Position numbers and translations under genes: made by a program. This document shows, one piece after another, positions 57,004 to 64,000 of a DNA stretch of 64,000 bases (within the stretch, counting starts at the first letter, position 1; each line of letters starts with the position of its first letter). The notes beneath the pieces were generated by a model. It did not search any database. It was not told the origin of the DNA and saw only the letters and a program-made list of their open reading frames with translations. Origin of the DNA: Galbibacter mesophilus (GTDB taxonomy: Bacteria > Bacteroidota > Bacteroidia > Flavobacteriales > Flavobacteriaceae); the NCBI RefSeq assembly GCF_023721415.1, contig NZ_JAMQVC010000004.1:1-64000 (forward strand), in the 5' to 3' direction.

Positions 57004-57078
57004 AAACTATACACATTAATAATTGGATTAAATAGTTCTTATTTGGTTTTAAAAATCCTGCTGTCATCTAAGCGCCGG

Positions 57079-57098
57079 TACTGAAAAAAGTTTCAGTA
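57079..57098 (+). promoter_or_regulatory. Perfect inverted repeat before the GH-A gene
   Basis: TACTGAAA-AAAG-TTTCAGTA forms an 8-bp perfect stem in the 149-bp gap after GH2 A. It is too weak and lacks a T-run for a good terminator, so an operator or RNA hairpin is possible. Confidence 0.3.
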
Positions 57099-57152
57099 TT
57101 TCGAAACCTGTCATAGAACTTTATATTATTCCCATTAATAAACCAACAAACC

Positions 57153-58604
57153 ATGTCATTCTTATACAAAACTGTTTCTTTAGCATTCTTTAGTATTTTA
57201 TTTGTGGGGATATTCGCTTTTTCCCAAGAAAATATTAAAGTTGATTTTTCCGAAGTGATAAAGCAAAATGTAAACCCTGGTTTTGGTTCTGCAAATCTAT
57301 GCTGGCTTACGGACTCCGATAAAAATCGGCCCAACACAGTACAATCAATGGAAAGCGCCATAAAAGAACTAGGGACTGGATCCCTTCGTTTTCCGTACGG
57401 CCATTTGGCAGATAATTATCTATGGCACTCCCCTCCATACTATGATGTGAAAAATGGTTTACGACCCAAAGTCGCAGCACCCTCCCAAGCTCCTTTTGGA
57501 TGGGATTGGGCTGTAAATGAAGATGGCAGCTTTAAATCTTCGATGGATTTTGATGAATTTATGCAACTGTGCAAAAAGTTGGACATCAAACCATTGGTAG
57601 TAATCAATGTATTTTCCTTTAAATATAAAGGAGGTCCCAGTTATGAAGAATTAAAAACCGCAGCGGTTGAATGGGTAAAATATGCCAAAAAGAAAAATTA
57701 TAAGGTAGCCTATTGGCAAATAGGAAACGAGATAGACCACCATAAAGATTTGTTGAGCATGGATGCCTATGTGAATCTATATCAGGATTTTGCAAAGGCA
57801 ATGAAAGAGGAAGATGCAACAATTAAGGTAGGGCCTGGAATACTTAGTAGCGTTGACTATTACAATACGATTGTACAAAAATACCCCGACTTAATAGACT
57901 TTACCTCTTGCCATCAATACGCATGGAAATACATTAAAAGCTGTTCCAATTATGAGGAATGGAAAAACCATGTCAATCTATATACCCCTAACGTATTGCC
58001 TATGCAGGAAGCGGTAAGCAATTCTACTAAACCCAATATGGATATTGTAATTACAGAAAACGGGGTAACACCTGTAGGTAAAGGGATGGGTGACTTTAGC
58101 AACACCTACAAAGCCCTATGGTTCTTTGAAATGTTAATGAACGAAGCTTCCTTACCCAATGTAGCCTACTCTTATTTTTGGGGCACACACTCTCCTTGGT
58201 CCGGTTTAAAAGATAGCGATAGGGATTTGGGGCTGCTCTTTAGGCTGGATGATAACTCCCGAAAACCCATTGCAGATGGCATAAAACTGGTTAACGACCA
58301 CATTTTAGACCATTTGGTGGCTACCAAGCAAACCTCAGGATATATTAGAACCTATGCCAGTAAAAATAAGGCTAGTGACAAGTATAATATATTTTTGATG
58401 AACAGGAATGATAAAGCAGAAAAAGTAACGCTTCAGCTAGACAAGCTTCCCAAAAAAACAAAAACTTTTAAACGCACCGAGTTCAAAGGAAAATTTCCTG
58501 AGAGCAGAAAAGTGCAAATCACAAAACAAAAAGTAGTTGCTGTAGAGAACAACTCTATTGACATCATTTTACCGCCATTGTCAATTACCGTACTGCAAAA
58601 TTAA
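57153..58604 (+). CDS. Clan GH-A glycoside hydrolase, family not assigned
   Basis: A 483-residue secreted enzyme (signal ILFVGIFAFSQ). A single barrel followed by a small C-terminal beta-sandwich. SLRFPYGHLADNYLW recalls the GH51/GH39 opening; the acid/base is E193 in YWQIGNEIDHH and the nucleophile E302 in IVITENGVTP. FTSCHQYAW and YSYFWGTHSPWSG line the expected active-site loops. It is about the size of GH51, GH39 or short GH86 enzymes but I cannot place it in one. It lies between two GH2 genes, 15 bp before the second, so it shares their transcript. Confidence 0.78.
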   Translation: MSFLYKTVSLAFFSILFVGIFAFSQENIKVDFSEVIKQNVNPGFGSANLCWLTDSDKNRPNTVQSMESAIKELGTGSLRFPYGHLADNYLWHSPPYYDVKNGLRPKVAAPSQAPFGWDWAVNEDGSFKSSMDFDEFMQLCKKLDIKPLVVINVFSFKYKGGPSYEELKTAAVEWVKYAKKKNYKVAYWQIGNEIDHHKDLLSMDAYVNLYQDFAKAMKEEDATIKVGPGILSSVDYYNTIVQKYPDLIDFTSCHQYAWKYIKSCSNYEEWKNHVNLYTPNVLPMQEAVSNSTKPNMDIVITENGVTPVGKGMGDFSNTYKALWFFEMLMNEASLPNVAYSYFWGTHSPWSGLKDSDRDLGLLFRLDDNSRKPIADGIKLVNDHILDHLVATKQTSGYIRTYASKNKASDKYNIFLMNRNDKAEKVTLQLDKLPKKTKTFKRTEFKGKFPESRKVQITKQKVVAVENNSIDIILPPLSITVLQN

Positions 58605-58619
58605 AAAAAACATGAAGAC

Positions 58620-61490
58620 ATGGTTCAACTTAAAAAAAACAACATCACCCTAATAAAGTCCATATTTCTGCTTTTATTCTTTACAAGTTTCAATTCTTAT
58701 TCGCAAGAAAGAATTTATCTATCTGGAAAAGATTCAGATGATGCCGTTTTATGGGATTTCAAGTGCAGTACGGGGCGAAACAGTGGGTATTGGACAACCA
58801 TTCCGGTTCCTTCAAATTGGGAGACCAAAGGCTTTGGGAATTATACCTATTTTAAAGATGATAAGGGCTATAAAACCAATCCAGATATTGGTTACTATAA
58901 GCATACATTTACCTTGCCCACTATTTCCAAAAAACATTTTAGGCTGGTTTTTCAAGGGGCTATGACCGATACCCAGGTTAAAATCAACGGAAAGTTGGCC
59001 GGAAAAGAACACCAGGGAGGGTTTACGCAATTTTCATACAATATTTCAAACTTGGTTCAAGAAGGGGAAAACACCATTGAAGTAAAGGTGAGCAAACAAT
59101 CTAAAAATGCTTCCGTACAGCGCGCAGAACGTTTTGCAGACTTTTGGTTGTTTGGAGGGATTTTTAGACCGGTTTATATAGATATTTTACCCACGACCCA
59201 TATCAAACGCATGGCTTTAGATGCGAAGATGGACGGTTCGCTTAAAGTTGATGCTTTTCTGGAAAATGTTTCAGAAAACCAAACCATTTTAGCACAGGTC
59301 TACACCTCAAAAGGGGTACCCATTGGGAAACCATTTAGCGAAACGGTAAAACAGAATTCAGTAAAAATAAGACTTGAAAGTAAAATCCAAGAAGTACAAC
59401 CCTGGTCACACGAAATTCCAAATTTGTACACCTTAAAAATGACTCTGAAACAAGGGAAAGTAACCGTGCATAGCCTAAACCAACGTTTTGGATTTAGAAC
59501 TTTTGAAGTGCGGGACCATGATGGGTTTTACCTTAACGGAAAACGCATTCTTCTAAAGGGAGCCAGCATGCACAGCTTTAGACCGGGCAAAGGGCGAAGT
59601 CTAAGCAGAAAAGATAATTTGGCGGATTTAAAATTGATGAAAGATTTAAATTTTAATACAGTCCGTACTCCCTGTTACCCACCCGATGAATATTTCTTGG
59701 ATTTATGCGACTCGCTCGGACTCCTAGTACTAAATGAGCTTCCTGGCTGGTCAAAACCCCTAAACACAGAAATTGGAAGCAAGTTGGTAAAAGAGCTTGT
59801 TGTTCGCGATGTTAACCACCCTTCTATCTTAATGTGGGGAAATGGAAACCATAAAGCTCATAATGCCGAGTTGGAAGATGCTTTTTTAAAATGGGATATA
59901 CAGCAACGTAGACCTTATAAGAATGCTGCAAAAACCGAAGCTTGGCCCGGGAAAAACCCTGGAAGGTTTCCGCTAATCAACACTCAATATTATCCAACTT
60001 ACGAAGAGTTGATACAACGGCTTAACGGCAATCAAATCGTTATGCCCAATGAAACCTTGCATGGTTTGTACGATGGTGGTGCAGGGGCAGGTCTTGAAGA
60101 TTACTGGAACGCTATAGAAAAATCTAAAATAGGTGGTGGTTTAATTATTTGGGCTTTGTATGATGAAGGTTTAATACGCACGGATCAAGGTTATAGAATA
60201 GACAATCAACTTAACAAAGCGCCTGACGGTATTGTTGGTCCAAATCAAGAAAAAAAAGGTAGTTATAATGCCGTAAAAGAAATTTGGTCACCGGTACAAG
60301 TGGTGTCTAAAAACTTTTCTAAAAATTTTGATGGTCGTATTGAAGTTGAAAATAAATTTACATTCACGAATTTGAATCAATGCACTTTTCGGTGGAAATA
60401 CATTCAATTTACATCTCCCATAGAAGCGTCCAGTGGTTATCATACTTTAAAACAAGGAGAACTAAAAGGGCCAAATATAATGCCGGAAGCAAAAGGCAAC
60501 CTAAAGATCCCTACATTTTTAAACAACCTAAACGCCGATGCTATAGAGTTGACTGCTTTTGATCCTTATGGTCAATCTTTATGGACTTGGCGGATGGTAG
60601 ATGAAAACAATTTAGGTTTTATGAAAAAGTTTTTGCCGCAAGGGAATTTCTTACCAGTAAACCAAGATACTTCAAACCCTTATTTATTTTATTCTGGAAA
60701 TACAGTCTTTCATTTCGATAAAAATAAACCAGGTTTACAATCCATCCAAACAGATAGTATAAAAATGCCTATTTCTGGAATCCCAAGAATAGTAGCCAAA
60801 ACAGCATCCGGACGTTATAATGCTTCAGAAAAGCGAGAAACAAAAGTGACTTTTCAGAAAAAGAAAAACGAATATATAATCCGCTATAAAAATACAAACG
60901 GATTTGAATATGTGGAATGGACCATTATGGCGAAAGGGGTTTTGAAAATGGATTACCAATACAAAATACCCAAAGGTGAATATTATTTTGCAGGAATAGG
61001 GTTTCACCTTTCTGCGGATAAAGTGTTGAACAAACGCTGGCTGGGAGAAGGGCCTTATCGAGTTTACAAGAATAGGCGAAAAGGAACAACCATGAATGTG
61101 TGGCAAGTGAACAAACAAGAGAATGTTCCCGGTGAAATCTATAATTTTCCCGAGTTTGAAGGGTATTTTGGCAAATGGCACTGGGCACAGCTTAACCTTA
61201 GCAACCATAAAACCATTGGTTTGGCTACTTTAGAAAATCTTTACTTAGGTTTACTGAAGCCAAATGCTGGCAAGGATCCTAAAAATGCGGCTATTTTTTA
61301 CCCTGATCAAAGTGGAATCTACTTCTTTAACTACATATCTCCTATTGGGGAAAAATGGAAAATACCACAAGACATCGGTCCAGCAGCCCAACTTAATGAA
61401 ATAAATAAACCACTTTCAGGTACCGTTTATTTCAACTTTTATGGTGGTATAGGTAGTGAAATAAAGTTTGAAAATATTGAGATTGAATGA
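58620..61490 (+). CDS. GH2-family protein B with His in place of the acid/base Glu
   Basis: A 956-residue secreted protein (signal FLLLFFTSFNSYSQ). GH2 order: jelly roll (TIPVPSNWETKGFGNYTYF, FRLVFQGAMTDTQVKING), FADFWLFGGIFRPVY, Ig domain, barrel (YLNGKRILLKGASMHSFRP, FNTVRTPCYPPDEYFLDLCDSLGL), and C-terminal beta-galactosidase-like domains (LGEGPYRVYKNRRKGT). The usual acid/base motif W-x-N-G-N-E reads W406-G-N-G-N-H411 here, so Glu is His. The nucleophile candidate E478 in MPNETLHG is kept. The frame is intact and there is no sign of decay. It may use another acid, or it may bind without cleaving. Confidence 0.87.
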   Translation: MVQLKKNNITLIKSIFLLLFFTSFNSYSQERIYLSGKDSDDAVLWDFKCSTGRNSGYWTTIPVPSNWETKGFGNYTYFKDDKGYKTNPDIGYYKHTFTLPTISKKHFRLVFQGAMTDTQVKINGKLAGKEHQGGFTQFSYNISNLVQEGENTIEVKVSKQSKNASVQRAERFADFWLFGGIFRPVYIDILPTTHIKRMALDAKMDGSLKVDAFLENVSENQTILAQVYTSKGVPIGKPFSETVKQNSVKIRLESKIQEVQPWSHEIPNLYTLKMTLKQGKVTVHSLNQRFGFRTFEVRDHDGFYLNGKRILLKGASMHSFRPGKGRSLSRKDNLADLKLMKDLNFNTVRTPCYPPDEYFLDLCDSLGLLVLNELPGWSKPLNTEIGSKLVKELVVRDVNHPSILMWGNGNHKAHNAELEDAFLKWDIQQRRPYKNAAKTEAWPGKNPGRFPLINTQYYPTYEELIQRLNGNQIVMPNETLHGLYDGGAGAGLEDYWNAIEKSKIGGGLIIWALYDEGLIRTDQGYRIDNQLNKAPDGIVGPNQEKKGSYNAVKEIWSPVQVVSKNFSKNFDGRIEVENKFTFTNLNQCTFRWKYIQFTSPIEASSGYHTLKQGELKGPNIMPEAKGNLKIPTFLNNLNADAIELTAFDPYGQSLWTWRMVDENNLGFMKKFLPQGNFLPVNQDTSNPYLFYSGNTVFHFDKNKPGLQSIQTDSIKMPISGIPRIVAKTASGRYNASEKRETKVTFQKKKNEYIIRYKNTNGFEYVEWTIMAKGVLKMDYQYKIPKGEYYFAGIGFHLSADKVLNKRWLGEGPYRVYKNRRKGTTMNVWQVNKQENVPGEIYNFPEFEGYFGKWHWAQLNLSNHKTIGLATLENLYLGLLKPNAGKDPKNAAIFYPDQSGIYFFNYISPIGEKWKIPQDIGPAAQLNEINKPLSGTVYFNFYGGIGSEIKFENIEIE

Positions 61491-61572
61491 ACTCTTCAAT
61501 GGTATTAAGAAATAAAAAAACATTTAGGTCATGAGAAATCGCCAAGTTTGTTTTGCTATGAAATGTTACTAT

Positions 61573-61606
61573 AAAACTTAGATAGCCAATAGACCATCTA
61601 AGTTTT
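61573..61606. terminator. Bidirectional terminator between convergent genes
   Basis: AAAACTTAGAT pairs with ATCTAAGTTTT around a 12-base loop, with T/A-rich flanks. It lies between the plus-strand hydrolase operon and the minus-strand sulfatase. Confidence 0.7.
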
Positions 61607-61637
61607 ATTAAAATATCCTCTAACTTAATCCATAATA

Positions 61638-63569
61638 TTATGGCGTATTTTGCATATAGTTGGAGACTCTATTTCGATAATTTTTGTATCTGGCTTCAAT
61701 GGTTTTAGCTTCGTATAGCTCATCGATGCTCATCTCCCCTAATTTAATGAGTAAGCTTCTAGCATAGGTTCGGGCTTCTTCATTTTTTGCGTTGGCGGCC
61801 ATCAATTCTAAATCCTCTTTTGCCGGGGCCGTTAAATCCCATAGATTTTCTAATGATGAATATACAAAAGGATTGTCTTCGAAATGATCCATAAGAAAAT
61901 CCAATCCTTTTTTAGATTCGCCCATTCTAACCAAAATTTCTGCCGCTAGTGCGGAGATATCCTTGTCTTCATTTTCAGACATTTTTGAATAAACCTCTTT
62001 TGGAACCTCCTTCAAAGCATCGGTGCACGCTAAATTTAAAATTCCTGAAACAGCCCAAAACCGAAATGAAGATCTTTTATTTTCGAGATTTTCCAAGAAT
62101 AACGGCAAGTATTCTCGATTTCCACTGGACGCTTTTTCTGCTAAAGAAATCAAATCTGTTAAGGGATAGTTTGTCTCCCGAACCCAACTGTATAGATCTA
62201 TCCCCTTATCTGTTAATTCGGCACGTTTCTCCCATGATAAAAACCCTAAATCTTTTACCTCTCTAATATAAGTTGAATTTACTTCCCGAAGTTCTTCCAA
62301 TTTATCCTTAAATTTTGGATCGGCGGCCAAATTCTTTGCTTCCCAAGGATCGGTTTTTAAATCGTATAAAGCCTCGACAGGATGTGGTTCGTAATACTGA
62401 CTGTGAAACTCTGAAGCCTTCCCAGACATATAATACTCGTCCCAAGCCAGCTGCGAAGGCATTTGCCATTGAAAAGTTTGTGTTAAAGCATGTCTTTTGT
62501 GTGGAGTGTAGTATTTTATATACTGAAAACGTTTGTCGAATACACTTCTAGAGGCGTCAAAATGGCTTCCCGTATTGGTACGGAATGTTTCTACATATTC
62601 CCTTGGAGTCTCTTCATATTTGCCCATAAATGGCTTTCCGGTAACATAAGCTGGTTTCTTTAAACCGGCAATACTCATTACCGTAGGAATAAAATCATCA
62701 AAACTCACCATTCTATCCGTTCTTTCACCAGGTCTGGTTGGTAACATATTTTTATACTTTTCTGGAGCGTAAACCACAAGCGGAACCCTATAACCAGTAT
62801 CAAAAGGAAATGCTTTTCCCCTAGGCAAACAGCCTCCGTGGTCTGAAAAGAAAAATATAATGGTATCCTCCAGCAGTGAACGGTCTTTTAAATCCTTTAA
62901 AAAAAAACCGACCCATTTATCTATATCTTGGACCCCTTCCAAATGCAATGCATAGTCTGCACGCATCTCTGGAAGGTCTGGAACATGGGGAGGTAGTTCT
63001 ATAGTTTCAGGGTTTACCTTGCACTCCAAGCGTTTATCTATAGTTACCGTAGTTATTCTACTCATGTGGGTGGAAAGATTGTTAAATTGACCAAAAAATG
63101 GCTTTCCGTTTCGGGAAGCATCATTATAAGTTGCATCCTTACCGTTCATGGACCATGTTTTATCGACTAATTCCTTACTTTCTTTTCCTGTTATGTTGTA
63201 ATCTGTTTTTGTTTTATTCACAGTAAAATATCCGGTATCCCTTAACTTCTTAACTAAAAAATACTGTTCTTTCTGTATGTGCTTTTGTCTATGAATATCG
63301 TTCCCATACACAGTAGCTTGTGTTCCACTTATTAAAGTTGATCGCGCAGGAGAACAATAGGGAGCATTAGCGAAAGCATTGTCAAAAACTACCCCGTTTT
63401 CTGCCAACCAATCTAAATTTGGAGTATGTATAGATTCATTACCATACATAGGAAATAGATAATTTGATGTATCCTCTATAACCAAAAATAACACATTTGG
63501 TTTTTTCTCCTGAGCACAGGAAAGTGAAACTTTTAAAAGAAATAAAAAAAATAGAGCGTTTTTCTTCAT
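61638..63569 (-). CDS. Formylglycine-dependent sulfatase 3 with C-terminal helical repeat domain
   Basis: A 643-residue secreted sulfatase from the ATG at 63569 (MKKNALFFLFLLKVSLSCAQ); a start 10 codons earlier lacks signal character. The metal site is FLVIEDTSN (Glu-Asp, not Asp-Asp), the maturation motif C72-S-P-A-R (YCSPARSTLISG) and FFFSDHGGCLPRGKAF. After about residue 430 a further 200 residues form HEAT-like helical repeats (ALAAEILVRMGESKKGLDFL, ARTYARSLLIKLGE), making it longer than sulfatases 1 and 2. The S1 subfamily differs from those two, implying a different sulfate position or sugar. Confidence 0.9.
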   Translation of the reverse strand: MKKNALFFLFLLKVSLSCAQEKKPNVLFLVIEDTSNYLFPMYGNESIHTPNLDWLAENGVVFDNAFANAPYCSPARSTLISGTQATVYGNDIHRQKHIQKEQYFLVKKLRDTGYFTVNKTKTDYNITGKESKELVDKTWSMNGKDATYNDASRNGKPFFGQFNNLSTHMSRITTVTIDKRLECKVNPETIELPPHVPDLPEMRADYALHLEGVQDIDKWVGFFLKDLKDRSLLEDTIIFFFSDHGGCLPRGKAFPFDTGYRVPLVVYAPEKYKNMLPTRPGERTDRMVSFDDFIPTVMSIAGLKKPAYVTGKPFMGKYEETPREYVETFRTNTGSHFDASRSVFDKRFQYIKYYTPHKRHALTQTFQWQMPSQLAWDEYYMSGKASEFHSQYYEPHPVEALYDLKTDPWEAKNLAADPKFKDKLEELREVNSTYIREVKDLGFLSWEKRAELTDKGIDLYSWVRETNYPLTDLISLAEKASSGNREYLPLFLENLENKRSSFRFWAVSGILNLACTDALKEVPKEVYSKMSENEDKDISALAAEILVRMGESKKGLDFLMDHFEDNPFVYSSLENLWDLTAPAKEDLELMAANAKNEEARTYARSLLIKLGEMSIDELYEAKTIEARYKNYRNRVSNYMQNTP

Positions 63570-64000
63570 AATAATTTGATTTGATATTTTTAAGAGCAAT
63601 AAAGGTGAAATTTACATTTTTTATGAAATTTTATGGATGTACCTAAAATTGAGAGTTTTTTAATACTTAAATCAACCATCGATTTCAAATACTTTTGAGT
63701 GAGGAATTAAATAGAATAACGAATCTATTTAACGCTTCTCCCAAAAAATACCATTATAAATTTTTCATTTTCAATCGATATAATCCAAAATTTCAAATCC
63801 CTTCAAAAGGAAATTTCTTTTCGATTGAAAATTCATAAAAAAGCAAAAATCTAACTTTTATTTTACCAAAAATATTTAAAGTATGCCAATATATTTTAAA
63901 ATCATCAAAAGAAAAGCAAAATCATCCATATATATAGTTATTATATCCATTGATACCATATTCTCTAAACCATATATTTGGGAATAAATTAACATTACTA
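63570..64000. other. Upstream region of sulfatase 3 with inverted repeat
   Basis: About 430 bp, strongly AT-rich, with no credible gene. ATTTTCAATCGA (63767-63778) and TCGATTGAAAAT (63821-63832) form a perfect 12-bp inverted repeat with a partly self-complementary centre (AAATTTC / GAAATTT). It may be an operator, a cruciform or part of a neighbour's control region beyond the window. Confidence 0.35.

Overview
The window comes from a member of the Bacteroidota, most likely a marine Flavobacteriaceae. The evidence is two SusC/SusD pairs, a hybrid two-component regulator with an AraC-type output domain, a type IX secretion C-terminal signal, three formylglycine-type sulfatases, Bacteroidota mobilization proteins, AT-rich DNA and TAnnTTTG-type promoter sequences.

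Layout. (1) About 1-7080 is an accessory array that looks like four integron-type gene cassettes in tandem. Each unit starts with GTTG plus about six cassette-specific bases and ends with the exact reverse complement of those ten bases, followed by a long imperfect palindrome. The cargo is a four-gene redox group (AraC regulator, two aldo/keto reductases, SnoaL-like protein), a TPR-like protein, a beta-propeller protein and a small immunity-like protein. The last recombination site is cut off. (2) About 7108-11922 encodes one 1604-residue protein that joins a DEDD-type exonuclease, a RecQ-type helicase and a UvrD-type helicase. (3) About 12350-18300 is a mobilization module (coupling protein, relaxase, MobA-like protein) plus an ssb-radC-small-protein operon and a histone H1-like gene. 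(4) About 18345-31716 is polysaccharide utilization locus 1 (PUL1): a LuxR-type sensor-regulator, SusC, SusD, a surface lipoprotein and three glycoside hydrolases (GH30, GH5, GH30), probably for beta-1,6-linked or branched beta-glucan. (5) About 31717-33250 is an eroded junction with remnants of a sodium/solute symporter and a LacI-type regulator, then a second copy of the histone H1 segment. PUL1 therefore sits between two diverged direct repeats. (6) About 33456-63569 is PUL2: an SDR, three sulfatases, a hybrid two-component system, SusC/SusD, a beta-helix protein, a large GH128-like multimodular enzyme, GH16, two GH2 proteins and an unassigned clan GH-A enzyme. This set suggests a sulfated algal polysaccharide containing galactose and/or glucose.

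How it works together. In each PUL a periplasmic propeller/Y_Y_Y sensor detects an oligosaccharide and activates its transporter operon. Surface enzymes (GH16, the T9SS-exported GH128, the lipoproteins) cut the polymer, SusCD imports the pieces, and periplasmic exo-enzymes and sulfatases finish the breakdown. The left third of the window is mobile DNA. The most unusual structural features are the cassette array, the duplicated H1 segments around PUL1, the triple nuclease-helicase fusion, and a GH2 protein that has His where the catalytic acid/base Glu should be.
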